Notes: generated by a model not told the origin, from the letters alone. 64,000 bases of DNA from Solibacillus isronensis (GCF_900168685.1 NZ_FVZN01000013.1:186001-250000), one strand, 5' to 3'. Counted from the first letter of the stretch, positions 24,613-35,558 are shown. A program made the numbers and translations.

Positions 24613-24742
24613 TTACTAATAACGCTGCAGCTGCAAGGAAGATTCCCGCAATCCCGCAAATTTCCGGTCCGCCAACTTTTGCCACAGCATCAATCAGATC
24701 ATTCGAGTCCGGCTTATTCAATGCAATCGCTTTTCGAATCAC
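24613..24742 (-). pseudogene. CobT-like fragment
   Basis: About 43 codons read [20 protein letters not shown] then [20 protein letters not shown], closely resembling the nicotinate-nucleotide-dimethylbenzimidazole phosphoribosyltransferase segment KVGG-EIAG-AG--L-AA. A stop lies immediately upstream and the frame after this block does not look like CobT. It is an isolated internal fragment without start or ribosome site. No other cobalamin gene is in the window. Confidence 0.55.
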
Positions 24743-24928
24743 TTACGTTCGGTTTTTGATTCTTTACTGTCCTTAACGTAGAGACATGCAGAGGTTTGTA
24801 ATGTGCATGCGCAATGAATACGATCTCAATATCCGGTAAGGTAATTCATCTAACAAACGCTTTTCTGAATTTTCCCTTTTATCTCAATGAAGTTTCATGT
24901 ATACTAAAAACAAATTGAATAGAAATAA

Positions 24929-25022
24929 CTAGGGGAGTCCAATAAGTTGGGCTGAGAAAGAAACACGTTGAAGTTTCTTGACTCTTGGGACCTGATCTGG
25001 ATCATGCCAGCGTGGGGAAGTT
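24929..25022 (+). ncRNA. TPP riboswitch (THI box) of thiC
   Basis: The leader contains the conserved TPP aptamer elements AGGGGAGTCC, GGGCTGAGAAAGAAA, then GGGACCTGATCTGGATCATG and CCAGCGTGGGGAAG. These are nearly the consensus thi-box. It lies 160 bp upstream of thiC and is followed by an intrinsic terminator, so thiamine pyrophosphate should switch off thiC by early termination. Confidence 0.95.
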
Positions 25023-25061
25023 AGCATCGTATTGTAGTCATACTACTTCTGTATACATATT

Positions 25062-25099
25062 AGCCGGGTCCGACCATTTATGGGACACCGGCTTTTTTA
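25062..25099 (+). terminator. Riboswitch-controlled terminator
   Basis: AGCCGG/CCGGCT and GTCC/GGAC arms form a strong stem followed by TTTTTTA, between the TPP aptamer and thiC. Confidence 0.85.
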
Positions 25100-25111
25100 T
25101 GTACTTCATAA

Positions 25112-26971
<1,860 letters not shown>

Positions 26972-26992
26972 CTTTCTTAGGAGGTTATTAGG

Positions 26993-27160
26993 ATGAAGGT
27001 CGAAAAAATCGAAGAGGAAATTAATGAACTCAAAACTCACCTTGCTGTTTTGGAGAAAAGTTTAAAAGAAATCCAGCAAAATTGTGATCATCATTTTAAG
27101 GGAAATCAATATCATGAAAAATGTATCAAATGTAATAAAGTAAATGTTTTATATTATTAG
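26993..27160 (+). CDS. Small coiled-coil/zinc-ribbon-like protein, 55 residues
   Basis: An intact short gene starting MKVEKIEEEINELKTHLAVL, an amphipathic helix, followed by a Cys/His cluster (CDHHF, then HEKCIKCNKV) that could bind zinc. AGGAGG sits 8 nt before the ATG. It lies 21 bp after thiC and before a strong terminator, so it is co-transcribed under the TPP riboswitch. Function unknown; a link to thiamine synthesis is suggested only by position. Confidence 0.7.
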   Translation: MKVEKIEEEINELKTHLAVLEKSLKEIQQNCDHHFKGNQYHEKCIKCNKVNVLYY

Positions 27161-27196
27161 TAAATAACAAGGGTCATAAGAAATAAGAGCTTCCAT

Positions 27197-27236
27197 AAAA
27201 ACCTTGCCTTAATTATTTTGTTAAGGCAAGGTTTTT
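27197..27236 (+). terminator. Terminator of the thiC operon
   Basis: Perfect 15-bp arms AAAAACCTTGCCTTA / TAAGGCAAGGTTTTT around a 9-nt loop. Confidence 0.85.
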
Positions 27237-27285
27237 CACTTTAACAAGTATAGATAGTTTAGAGGGTGAATTTTATTCTAAAAGC

Positions 27286-27630
27286 TTAATTATATAAATT
27301 CCTACTGTGATTAACCTGCTTTGGTTTCATTACTATCCTTGCATAAAAATAGACAACAAAACTCAACAAAGTCCCGAGTACCGTCAAGTTGTTTGATACT
27401 GGAATAAAGGAAGCGATCACACTCAAGATATTTAACGTGTAAAATACTAGGATTCCAAGTAACGCAACTGACATCACTATATTTTTTCTTACTAATTGTT
27501 TACGAATCATCGGACTGCCCACACCGCTAACGCTGTGCTTTGTCTCTATAACTTGATTAATTAAAGCATAAATTAAATATGCAATAATGATTCCAACTAC
27601 TGCAAACCCAATCATATCATCCATTTTCAT
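27286..27630 (-). CDS. Membrane protein, 114 residues
   Basis: Three predicted membrane helices (about 7-27, 50-72 and 81-100) with a basic loop SPMIRKQLVRKN. It is the last gene of a three-gene minus-strand operon of small membrane proteins (27286-28208), 13 bp after its neighbour. Family not recognised. The shared small size and hydrophobicity suggest the three act as one membrane complex or as paired immunity-type proteins; this is inference only. Confidence 0.65.
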   Translation of the reverse strand: MKMDDMIGFAVVGIIIAYLIYALINQVIETKHSVSGVGSPMIRKQLVRKNIVMSVALLGILVFYTLNILSVIASFIPVSNNLTVLGTLLSFVVYFYARIVMKPKQVNHSRNLYN

Positions 27631-27643
27631 TTTCCCCGTTTCA

Positions 27644-27949
27644 CTAATCTCCCGAATAAAATTCCTTTACTTTATTCGGCAAGATTTTATTCATAATAAT
27701 GCCTGCCAAAGCCAAGCCAATCAAAATCACTCCAATTTCCAAAAGGTTTTTTAACCATGTGATTTCAACCTTATCCGTTATGTTGGATCCACCTATAATG
27801 ATGAAAACAGCTCCAGCCCATGCCAATAAAAAAGCGGCACCAAATTGTAGCCATTCCTTTTTTGACAGCTGTTTAAAAGTCGCCCTATATTTATAAAATT
27901 TACGAATCGCAAAGATAAGCAAAAAGCCTGTCAGAATATAACCAATCAT
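27644..27949 (-). CDS. Membrane protein, 101 residues
   Basis: Three hydrophobic segments (about 2-17, 32-52 and 67-87), with a basic patch KYRATFKQLSKKEW after the first. GGGGGA is 8 nt before the ATG at 27949; the longer reading to 27997 would overlap the upstream gene's stop and has no ribosome site. Middle gene of the three-gene operon. No family recognised. Confidence 0.65.
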   Translation of the reverse strand: MIGYILTGFLLIFAIRKFYKYRATFKQLSKKEWLQFGAAFLLAWAGAVFIIIGGSNITDKVEITWLKNLLEIGVILIGLALAGIIMNKILPNKVKEFYSGD

Positions 27950-27974
27950 GATGATTCCCCCTGCTTTAAATTGT

Positions 27975-28208
27975 TTATGTATAATAATCCAGCGCAACTG
28001 TTATTTTAAAATGTTTGATTGTTGCCCATGACGAGACGATGAACAAAAACGAAAACAGAATAGAAGAAATCACCGCTAACCACTTAGCAACGATTGAAGT
28101 CGGATTAATAATAAGCTGGATATTTTTCAACAAGAAACCTGCACACATAATTTGAGCAATGATTAAGCTAATACATATAGAAATCGCCTTTGAATTCTCT
28201 TGTGCCAT
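27975..28208 (-). CDS. Membrane protein, 77 residues
   Basis: First gene of the operon. Two strong membrane helices (about 8-30 and 42-65), then a short tail KHFKITVALDYYT. GGGAGA lies 6 nt before the ATG. It is followed 25 bp later by the 101-residue membrane gene. No family recognised; topology and operon position are the only firm facts. Confidence 0.65.
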   Translation of the reverse strand: MAQENSKAISICISLIIAQIMCAGFLLKNIQLIINPTSIVAKWLAVISSILFSFLFIVSSWATIKHFKITVALDYYT

Positions 28209-28458
28209 AACCGCTCTCCCATTTAATCATTTTTTTTATAATATAGCACATTCTAAAAAATAAATGGATATTTTATTGCAATAACAAACTAAGAATGCTT
28301 GGGAAATATAAAACGGAATCCTACCATTTAATGTACTAAAAGTATCATGAAACTATGAAAACATGCCTTATCCCTTTACTTCCCTTCTTCTATCATCCAG
28401 AATTACTAGTTAATAGAATGAAAATATTTTTCCGAAATATTAGAAGGGAGTGTATTTC

Positions 28459-29304
28459 ATGATCCAAAAAACGATAAAGCGGAATAACGTACATATTCTT
28501 GGAAAAGGGAAAAAACCATTACTATTCGCTGCTGGGTTCGGATGTGACCAAACGGTATGGAATGATGTTTCTCCTGCTTTTGAAGAGGATTATCAAGTGA
28601 TTTTATTTGATTATGTCGGGTTCGGTAATTCAGATATTACAGCTTTCGACCTTGAAAAATATGGAGAACTGTCCGGTTACGTGCAGGATCTATTAGATAT
28701 TTGTGAAGCTCTCGATTTAAAGGATGCTGTTTTTGTCGGTCACTCGGTAAGCAGTATGATCGGTTTATTGGCTTCTTTATCGAAACCGGAATATTTTTCA
28801 CAACTGATCATGATCGCTCCATCACCAAGTTATATTAACGATCCCCCATATTACGGTGGGTTTGAAATGAAAGACTTGCTCAATTTAATGGACCTAATGG
28901 AAAAGAATTATATTGGTTGGGCAAATGCCTTCTCGATTACATTATTAAATAATACAGCAAAAGCAGGCGTTTCAAAAGATTTGGAGGATCGCTTCTGTTC
29001 AACAGATCCTTTATTTGCGAATACGTTTGCAAAGGCTTGCTTCTTTACCGATAACCGCAAACAGATTCCAAAAGCTACTGTCCCGTCACTTATTTTACAA
29101 TGTACGGAAGATGTCATCGCGCCAAGGGTAGTTGGCGAGTACTTACATGAGCATATGCCGAACAGTACGATTGCCTTTATGAATGCAATCGGTCACTGTC
29201 CGCATATGAGCGACCCGGAGGAAACAATTCAATTAATTAAAAATTATTTATTGGAGCAATCTGTTCCACTTATCGGTGAGGGCGTGGGAAATTTAAATGG
29301 ATGA
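28459..29304 (+). CDS. rsbQ: Alpha/beta hydrolase RsbQ
   Basis: A 281-residue alpha/beta hydrolase matching RsbQ, the partner that RsbP needs to signal energy stress to sigma-B. With the ATG at 28459 the nucleophile is Ser96 in FVGHSVSSM, the acid Asp218 in CTEDVIAP and the base His246 in GHCPHMS, almost exactly the numbering of Bacillus subtilis Rsb[20 protein letters not shown] near the N terminus is also typical. GGGAG lies 8 nt upstream of this ATG; a GTG three codons earlier was rejected. It overlaps rsbP by 8 bp, so the two are translationally coupled. The natural small hydrophobic ligand is unknown. Confidence 0.92.
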   Translation: MIQKTIKRNNVHILGKGKKPLLFAAGFGCDQTVWNDVSPAFEEDYQVILFDYVGFGNSDITAFDLEKYGELSGYVQDLLDICEALDLKDAVFVGHSVSSMIGLLASLSKPEYFSQLIMIAPSPSYINDPPYYGGFEMKDLLNLMDLMEKNYIGWANAFSITLLNNTAKAGVSKDLEDRFCSTDPLFANTFAKACFFTDNRKQIPKATVPSLILQCTEDVIAPRVVGEYLHEHMPNSTIAFMNAIGHCPHMSDPEETIQLIKNYLLEQSVPLIGEGVGNLNG

Positions 29305-30484
29305 ACTCATAGAAAACGCTCCGTGCGGGTTTATCACTTTATCTTCAGAAGGCGAAATTCTTACTATCAACAAGACTTTGCTGAATTTGCTGCACTATCA
29401 AACATCTGAGCACCTTATTGGGAAGCATTTTAATGTGCTGTTATCTCCTTCCTCTCAAATTTTTTGTCAGCTATATTTAGTACCTCTGATTAAAGTGAAG
29501 GACGCTGTAGAGGAAATGTTCCTAACATTACTAACTGTAATGAAAGAAGAAGTTCCTATATTATTAAACGCATCTGTACAGGATAATAATCAGCTGATCT
29601 GTATTATTTTCCCGATCCGTAATCGCAGTGCATTGGAAGACGCGCTCATTAACGCCAGAAAAATGACGGAAGATGCTTATTTAGAAAAAGAGCAGGCCCT
29701 TTTGGAATTAGAAAGAAAGCAACAGGATCTCGTTGAGGCCAATCAGATCAATACGAAAATCATGCGGGAAACGGAACGTGATTTACAGATTGCCAAAAAA
29801 ATTCAGGAAACTGCATTAACGAAAGACATCATCAATGACAATATTCAGATTCTGTCCTATTATCATGCATCCAAAGCATTATCCGGCGATATTTTCGGTT
29901 TTTATCAAATAACGCCGCAAAAATACGGCATTATTTTACTGGATGTTATGGGGCACGGGGTATCATCTGCTTTAATCACGATGTCTCTTCAATCGATGTT
30001 CCAGAAGTTAATATCGCAGGAAGCCGCACCTGAAAGGGTATTACAGGAGCTGGATCAGTACTTGCACGAATTATTTCAAAACAATCAGGATGCCTGGCAC
30101 TACTGCACAGCAATTTATCTGACTATCGATATCAGCACACAGGCGATCGAATATATTAATGCCGGCCACCCTCCTGCTATTTTACAGGAAGTCAATGGTG
30201 CCCAACATGAGCTCGGTGCAACAAACCCGCCATTAGGCTTGTTTGAAAACATTTTGTATAAATCAAGAACATTCCATTATAAGAGTGGGACAAGAATACT
30301 TCTGTATACAGATGGGGTTTCCGAAACGTTTGAGTTAAATACTTTGAATCATTTACTGCACGATACAATTTGGAGTCCATTGGTAAAGACAAAAGAGACC
30401 ATTCAACATGCGCTCGAAAACAAAGAAAATATTTATAGTAAATATAATCATGATGACCAATGTTTTATATTGGTTGAATTATAA
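29297..30484 (+). CDS. rsbP: PP2C-type phosphatase RsbP (PAS-PP2C)
   Basis: A 395-residue protein with an N-terminal PAS domain (about 1-110, starting [20 protein letters not shown]), a coiled-coil linker (115-165, rich in Glu/Lys/Gln) and a SpoIIE-type PP2C phosphatase domain (about 180-395). Metal-binding Asp residues lie in SGDIFGFY and [15 protein letters not shown] and LLYTDGVSE are the other PP2C landmarks. In Bacillus it dephosphorylates RsbV under energy stress, releasing sigma-B. It follows rsbQ with an 8-bp overlap, as in the known operon. The rest of the sigma-B cascade is not in this window. Confidence 0.92.
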   Translation: MDELIENAPCGFITLSSEGEILTINKTLLNLLHYQTSEHLIGKHFNVLLSPSSQIFCQLYLVPLIKVKDAVEEMFLTLLTVMKEEVPILLNASVQDNNQLICIIFPIRNRSALEDALINARKMTEDAYLEKEQALLELERKQQDLVEANQINTKIMRETERDLQIAKKIQETALTKDIINDNIQILSYYHASKALSGDIFGFYQITPQKYGIILLDVMGHGVSSALITMSLQSMFQKLISQEAAPERVLQELDQYLHELFQNNQDAWHYCTAIYLTIDISTQAIEYINAGHPPAILQEVNGAQHELGATNPPLGLFENILYKSRTFHYKSGTRILLYTDGVSETFELNTLNHLLHDTIWSPLVKTKETIQHALENKENIYSKYNHDDQCFILVEL

Positions 30485-30485
30485 A

Positions 30486-30518
30486 AAAACAGCGGGAGAA
30501 AGATTCCCGCTGTTTTTA
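30486..30518 (+). terminator. Terminator of rsbQP
   Basis: 11-bp arms AAACAGCGGGA / TCCCGCTGTTT with a 7-nt loop and a T tail directly follow the rsbP stop. Confidence 0.85.
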
Positions 30519-30565
30519 CTTTTCCAATTAGGCTACGAGTATTAGATAAAAATATATAAATCCAG

Positions 30566-31105
30566 TTATTCTTTAATGTCCTTCATTTTGCTGATAAGCT
30601 TTTCTAACCAGTGTAATTCATTCGCAATGTTATTTGAATAATAAGAATGGACAAAATCAACTTGATCTCTCATTGAATCGTCTATTTGGATTTGGTTGTA
30701 AATTACCTGAAATTGTTCTTGTTTCTCTTTTAACACTTCAAGTTTTTTCTCTAAAATAGGGATGACGCGAGCATTTTCCACATGTTGTAAAAACATGATG
30801 CCTACAAGCATTTCTGAAATATTTTTCGCCTTTTCAAATAGTTCATAAATCTTGTTCGGCAGTTGTTCACGACCCTTGTCAGTAATCGCAAAAACTTGCT
30901 TGTCTGGACGATGATCTTCTTTAATGATCTCACGTGGTTCGACAAGTCCTTGCTTTGTTAGGGATTCAAAATGGTAATAAAGTTTACTTTCTGTTAAATT
31001 GCCCATTTTATCGAACGGAATTGGCTCCGATAATTTCTTTTTCAACTTATAAGGATAATTTTCCCCTTCTGTTAACTTACTTAAAATATATATTTGAATC
31101 GACAT
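30566..31105 (-). CDS. PadR-family transcriptional regulator
   Basis: A 179-residue PadR regulator. The N-terminal winged helix (IYILSKLTEGENYPYKLKKK then ESKLYYHFESLTKQGLVEP) is followed by a helical Vir-type C-terminal dimer domain. It lies 82 bp downstream of an ABC-2/Pip-type membrane protein on the same strand. PadR proteins commonly repress an adjacent exporter gene and are released by the exported compound; a GTAC palindrome upstream of the membrane gene is the likely operator. Confidence 0.88.
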   Translation of the reverse strand: MSIQIYILSKLTEGENYPYKLKKKLSEPIPFDKMGNLTESKLYYHFESLTKQGLVEPREIIKEDHRPDKQVFAITDKGREQLPNKIYELFEKAKNISEMLVGIMFLQHVENARVIPILEKKLEVLKEKQEQFQVIYNQIQIDDSMRDQVDFVHSYYSNNIANELHWLEKLISKMKDIKE

Positions 31106-31187
31106 GAGGCACCTCCTATTTTACTGTACTGAACAAATAATAAAGCTTCAACCTCTTACGATGATTGAAGCTTTTATTTCTATACTT

Positions 31188-32369
31188 TTAAGATTGATGT
31201 GCTACATTTACCGATACATTTTTAGGTACATCTACAGATTTTTCTACAGGAACTTTTTTGTGTATAAATGTAACGATTAATGCATTAATCAGTACTGCAA
31301 CTACACCTACTAACACTAAGCCCCATAGGAATGGTGCTTGCTCCGTTGAACCGAACATTACTGCAAAGTAAGATTGCACTGAATGATACATTGGTGTGAT
31401 ATAGCTTACGATATCGAAATAGCTGTACATCATATCACGTGGCATTGTTGCTCCATTGGCAATTGTTTGTGACAGTAATACCGGAATATTTAAAATCATC
31501 CCTGCTTCACCAATTAAGAATGTGAAGATTGCACAGAAGTTAAAGGCAACCATGTATAGCAATACTTGCTGGCCGTAAATTTTGAAAATAGCATCTATAT
31601 CTAAGTCTGCAATTAAGAATGCAATACCTACTGCGAAAATAGATGAAACAATGGCAATGATAAGTGCTGATAATTGTACATAACCGAAAAGTTTCGCTCT
31701 TGATGCTTTTCCTTTGCTTTGATTGAAGGCTTGTACTAACTGCATCGCTGCAATCATAGCCCCTACATAACAAGCCATTGTTAAGAACATCGGTAACATG
31801 TTGTTGTGCATTCCATCTGGTATATCGTTCATGATAACATAGTTACCTACATAAGCCTGGTCAATTTGTGCTGCAATTGCATCTGCCTGCTCTTCAGGTA
31901 CATTCATGTTAAGAAGAACGCCTTTAGCAGTTTGTGTGGAAAAGCTTGCACTTAATTGGTCATTAATTTCTGTTACGACTGACTTCATTGAAGATGATAC
32001 CATTGTGGCACTTGCTTCATTCACTGTGAAATCGATTTGAGCTGGCTTACCGGATTGTGCATTCTCAGAAAAGCTTTCCGGGATGTGAATGACTAACGCA
32101 TATTTGTTGTCCCCTAATTTATCTAGTGCTTTTTCATTTGAAATATTAGTTGTGATTTCAAATGGTAAACTTTCTGCTAGCTGATCTGCAATTTGAGTTC
32201 CTGCTTCACCTTTGTCATCATTTACAAGTGCAATTTTCAGTTCATCCATATTGCCGGGTAATGCCGTGTAACCTAGTAAGAAGATTAATAGCATTGCGAC
32301 CGCATAGAAAATACCCATAAAGACCGAAGCACCAAAACCTTGTAAACGTGTAAACTGTTTAAATTTCAT
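31188..32369 (-). CDS. ABC-2/YhgE-Pip-type membrane permease (DUF3533-like)
   Basis: A 393-residue membrane protein. A first helix (about 13-35) is followed by a large extracellular domain (40-190, starting LKIALVNDDKGEAGTQIADQ), then five or so helices between 195 and 365. This is the topology of the YhgE/Pip and DUF3533/SNG1 exporters related to ABC-2 permeases. No ATPase gene is adjacent, so it may work with a distant one or as a secondary exporter. It heads a unit with the PadR gene, suggesting drug or small-molecule export under PadR control. Confidence 0.8.
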   Translation of the reverse strand: MKFKQFTRLQGFGASVFMGIFYAVAMLLIFLLGYTALPGNMDELKIALVNDDKGEAGTQIADQLAESLPFEITTNISNEKALDKLGDNKYALVIHIPESFSENAQSGKPAQIDFTVNEASATMVSSSMKSVVTEINDQLSASFSTQTAKGVLLNMNVPEEQADAIAAQIDQAYVGNYVIMNDIPDGMHNNMLPMFLTMACYVGAMIAAMQLVQAFNQSKGKASRAKLFGYVQLSALIIAIVSSIFAVGIAFLIADLDIDAIFKIYGQQVLLYMVAFNFCAIFTFLIGEAGMILNIPVLLSQTIANGATMPRDMMYSYFDIVSYITPMYHSVQSYFAVMFGSTEQAPFLWGLVLVGVVAVLINALIVTFIHKKVPVEKSVDVPKNVSVNVAHQS

Positions 32370-32405
32370 TCTTTACTTCCCTTCTCAATTCCTACTCAAT
32401 TTAAT

Positions 32406-32423
32406 GTACTCTAATTAAAGTAC
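32406..32423. promoter_or_regulatory. Probable PadR operator
   Basis: GTACTCTAATTAAAGTAC is an 18-bp palindrome with one mismatched pair, 37 bp upstream of the permease start. PadR operators are often GTAC- or ATGT/ACAT-type palindromes. Binding is inferred from the PadR gene downstream. Confidence 0.6.
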
Positions 32424-32509
32424 TTAACTTTAACTATAATAACCCATTATTTCAGGAAAGTAAACAAAGTGTTTTTACTTTGAACTAAAAATTATAATTT
32501 GTCATGATT

Positions 32510-32545
32510 AAACCGCCTTTCAAATATATGAAGGCGGTTTTTAAT
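32510..32545. terminator. Intergenic terminator
   Basis: 10-bp arms AAACCGCCTT / AAGGCGGTTT with an 11-nt loop, followed by TTT on the plus strand. It lies just beyond the stop of the minus-strand gene at 32561. Confidence 0.6.
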
Positions 32546-32560
32546 GTCATGAGCAGGTCT

Positions 32561-32836
32561 TTAATATAAAGTTGGAGTTGGAGGAGAACAGTGGTAGTTA
32601 ACAATATCATTTAAAGCAATTGAATATTGATTCCATCTTCCACCGAAAAATCTAAAACCATAAACTCTGGATTCTCCGACAGCTGTTAGGTAAAACCAAA
32701 AATTATCATTATTTCTTAGCCACATATACGTGAAACGGTATATACAATTTTGAATACCTCTAGGATTTTGGCCATAGTGAGGCATTTGTTCCATATTTTG
32801 CATCAGGCAAGGTACACTCCTTTTGAAATTAGACAT
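32561..32836 (-). CDS. Uncharacterised small aromatic-rich protein
   Basis: A 91-residue protein whose core CIYRFTYMWLRNNDNFWFYL, GFRFFGGRWNQY and closing YHC recalls a group of small Bacillus proteins with a C-YRFTY-WLRN...FWFY...GFRW...C pattern of unknown function. The start is uncertain: the first ATG (32836) has no ribosome site, while an ATG 11 codons later (32803) has AAAAGGAG 13 nt upstream. Two cysteines flank the conserved core. Single gene with an adjacent hairpin. Confidence 0.55.
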   Translation of the reverse strand: MSNFKRSVPCLMQNMEQMPHYGQNPRGIQNCIYRFTYMWLRNNDNFWFYLTAVGESRVYGFRFFGGRWNQYSIALNDIVNYHCSPPTPTLY

Positions 32837-32913
32837 TTAACCAATTTATGCTTAGGAGGAACGTTTGGGTTGGATACTCGCCCTGATTAGTGTATGAAAT
32901 ATTTCCGAAATAG

Positions 32914-32957
32914 AAAAAGGAAATGCTTCATTCAAAATAGGAAGCATCTCCTTTTTT
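32914..32957 (-). terminator. Terminator of the PLD-family gene
   Basis: Arms AAAAAGGAAATGCTTC / GAAGCATCTCCTTTTT (one mismatch) around an 11-nt loop; T-rich on both strands and immediately beyond the stop. Confidence 0.8.
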
Positions 32958-32960
32958 CCG

Positions 32961-34424
32961 TTAATAAGTAGTTACCTTAACTGCTTTTTGAGCCGAGTAA
33001 ATCCAGCGCTGCCACCAGGACATGGTATCCTGATATTCCTCTACATCCACAGTGTAGAGCGCATCTTCATTTTTCCAAAGTCGTTCAAAATATCGTTCCA
33101 TATCCAATACGAGCGCGCTATCATTTGGAGCGAGGATTCGTACATTATTCTCTAAATTGTAATTATCCAATGTTCGTTCCGTATAGTTGGAAGAACCGCT
33201 TGAAATGATTGTTTGTTCCGCTGTTTGAATCCAAATGGCTTTTGTATGGTATTGGCCAACTACGGTATTGTACCAACGAATGTTAATTTGTTCATTTGTA
33301 TCCTCAAGCAGCTCGTTCACAACCGGCCGATTCGGCAGACCGGACTTTTCCTGGCCAAATGAGTTTTCGTTTGGATCTAGTATCATATTCACTTCCACAC
33401 CACGGTTTACTGCATCTGTTAAAGCGTTCACAATGCCGCGCTGGGCAATAAAGAACATGCCAACCCAAATTTTATCTCCTTCTTTTGTCTCCTCCAGATC
33501 TTCAAGCAAGGCGTCCAAAACTTTCTTCTCGGTCAAATATTGTACAGCATACTGACCGTCATCTTGCTGGGGAATCTCCGCCCTCGGCAATTTTGGACCG
33601 TCCGACATGAGCGACACCGCTTCTTCTGCCTCCAGAATATCGTTTATGACTGGCCCCGTTACTTTCAAAGCAAGATTTCCATGGAAGCCACTTGCATCAT
33701 GTGGGTTTGACGATGTGATAATCGCTTCCTTTTCCGAAACGGCTGCTTTGCGGTGATTGGCTTTTACATTGAGCAGTTCCAAATAGGAAGATGCGGTCAT
33801 TTTTGGCGCTTTGCTCGACATGGCATTGCCAATCCATCCTTTATCTTCGTGGTCGAACCATTGAAAAAATAATCGATATAAGCCCGAATAGATCGGCGTG
33901 GAATCCCTTAGTGGTTCTAAATCCGTATAAACAATTTCTACCCCGGCTTCACGCATCTTCTTGAACCACGGCGTTTCATAAGAGCCATAGCCCTTATTTA
34001 GCGGATCGGTGATAAAAATAACCGGCATATCGGGATTGTTTTTCTTTTTCTCGGCAAGCTTGTCAGAGAGGCTATCCGCGATTTTCGGGAAATCTTCTTT
34101 TTCATCGAAATACCCATCCATCAAAAAGAAATCCATCACGACAAACTGTTCGGCTTCATCAATCAATGTATAAACTTCATCAAATATATGATTATCATGT
34201 TTTCGATCCGTTCCATCTTGGTCTTGCGCATAAGTTAAATCCGTGATCATTTCAATATTGTCTGTTTTATGTAATTCCCCTTCATAGGAAATACCTTTCG
34301 GCAACGGTTTATATGTATGCCATAACATTACCCCTATATATAGCAAAATCAAAAGAAGTATAAGAACGCTTATAACCTTTTTTCTGCGACTCCAGCTGTC
34401 CCATTTCTTCTGAACTTTTTTCAT
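32961..34424 (-). CDS. Phospholipase D-family membrane-anchored protein
   Basis: A 487-residue protein with a basic N terminus, one transmembrane helix (about 17-37) and two phospholipase D domains. The HKD-type motifs are NHRKAAVSEKEAIITSSN (a variant with Arg before Lys) near residue 225, and QYHTKAIWIQTAEQTIISSG with SSNYTERTLDN near residue 405. This places it with cardiolipin synthase-like transferases, acting on phospholipids outside the membrane. The ATG at 34424 has GGGGGA 6 nt upstream; a longer reading has none. Whether it makes cardiolipin or cleaves lipids cannot be told. Confidence 0.85.
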   Translation of the reverse strand: MKKVQKKWDSWSRRKKVISVLILLLILLYIGVMLWHTYKPLPKGISYEGELHKTDNIEMITDLTYAQDQDGTDRKHDNHIFDEVYTLIDEAEQFVVMDFFLMDGYFDEKEDFPKIADSLSDKLAEKKKNNPDMPVIFITDPLNKGYGSYETPWFKKMREAGVEIVYTDLEPLRDSTPIYSGLYRLFFQWFDHEDKGWIGNAMSSKAPKMTASSYLELLNVKANHRKAAVSEKEAIITSSNPHDASGFHGNLALKVTGPVINDILEAEEAVSLMSDGPKLPRAEIPQQDDGQYAVQYLTEKKVLDALLEDLEETKEGDKIWVGMFFIAQRGIVNALTDAVNRGVEVNMILDPNENSFGQEKSGLPNRPVVNELLEDTNEQINIRWYNTVVGQYHTKAIWIQTAEQTIISSGSSNYTERTLDNYNLENNVRILAPNDSALVLDMERYFERLWKNEDALYTVDVEEYQDTMSWWQRWIYSAQKAVKVTTY

Positions 34425-34550
34425 TGAAATTCCCCCAATACTCTTGTACTTCAAGTTCCCGCGCACAAGCAAATTTAAACAGCGCTTGCTTGTGTGGGGA
34501 GGCTGGAAATTTCAGGTAATTATCAAGTCTGATTACAAAATAATGGAAAT

Positions 34551-35018
34551 TTATTCAAGAGTAGGATCAGATAACATTAAATCATCCTCTGCTAGTTGAA
34601 GAAATGTTTGATAGTCGCTGTATTCACTCTTTAGTTTTCTATATGCCTGTTCCCTTTGTTCACTAGTTGTTGCTTCCATATATTTATCAAAACTAATAGC
34701 AAAGTCTATTCTTGCTTCATTGTATTTATAGAAATACTGATCATGGATTTTTTGTTCAGATGAAAGCCCTACACCTGTTTTATTAAAAATTGTAGTAAAC
34801 ATAACATTTATGTTCCCAAGCATTTCTTTTCGTTCATCCACTTCATAATTGTCAGCATTCTCATGAAATTCGATTACTTCTGCAATTGGAGAAGCCAATA
34901 GTTCTAAAGAATAGTATGGAATCTGTCGGTATTCGAGAATCGTTCGATGCTGCTGATACATAAACGTAATAATGTAAATTCCCATAATCCCTGCAATCAC
35001 AAGTTTTAATTTTTTCAT
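34551..35018 (-). CDS. Membrane-anchored or secreted protein, unknown function
   Basis: A 155-residue protein starting MKKLKLVIAGIMGIYIITFM, an uncleaved signal anchor or signal peptide, followed by a helical, charged outer domain (FHENADNYEVDERKEMLGNI, EQREQAYRKLKSEYSDY). GAGGTGA lies 6 nt before this ATG; the longer frame to 35105 has no ribosome site. It has no recognised domain. The helical outer part could be a small adaptor or binding domain. Next upstream on the same strand relative to the PLD gene, 126 bp apart. Confidence 0.65.
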   Translation of the reverse strand: MKKLKLVIAGIMGIYIITFMYQQHRTILEYRQIPYYSLELLASPIAEVIEFHENADNYEVDERKEMLGNINVMFTTIFNKTGVGLSSEQKIHDQYFYKYNEARIDFAISFDKYMEATTSEQREQAYRKLKSEYSDYQTFLQLAEDDLMLSDPTLE

Positions 35019-35105
35019 TCTAATCACCTCACTATTAAAAGTATCACACTGTCTGAAGAGAAAATAGTTGAGCCCGATATACATTGAAACATAGCCCACC
35101 CTCAC

Positions 35106-35486
35106 TTTAGTTGTAGTGCATGTTTGGGAACTTTAATTCTCTTATCATTTTAAATGTCTAATTTTTAAAAATCAGGCATTCCGAACATAAGAGATACCCC
35201 ACAGGAAACCCAATTAAAACAATCACTGATGCTTTTCCCCAAAAGCTGTTTTCGCTATACGAAGAAGCTAGTGCTGAAGCTAAATATTCAATATAAATTC
35301 AATTATCTTAAACTTGACAGAGAAATAACTAAGTATTAATATTTTTATATATTATAAATAGAGTTTTATCCTTAGTTTGGTAGTCAATATTTTGGACATT
35401 GATTATCCATTCAAAAAGGAATTAGAATAATAATTTTAAATAATAGGTAGACATTTTAAAAAACCTAGATTAGGTTAGTTAAAAGT
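35106..35486. other. Non-coding stretch
   Basis: No supported gene here. It is AT-rich with stops in all frames and no convincing promoter, ending at a large inverted repeat. Confidence 0.5.
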
Positions 35487-35558
35487 AAACCGACAATTTT
35501 AAAAGTAAATGGTTTGATATTTGAAACCATTATTTTTGGATTGTCGGTTTTTTTATTT
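35487..35558 (+). terminator. Orphan branched hairpin/terminator
   Basis: Outer arms AAACCGACAA / TTGTCGGTTT enclose an inner hairpin AATGGTTT / AAACCATT, and T7 follows on the plus strand. No plus-strand gene lies upstream within 5 kb, so it is either left from a deleted gene or ends a non-coding RNA. Confidence 0.6.
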
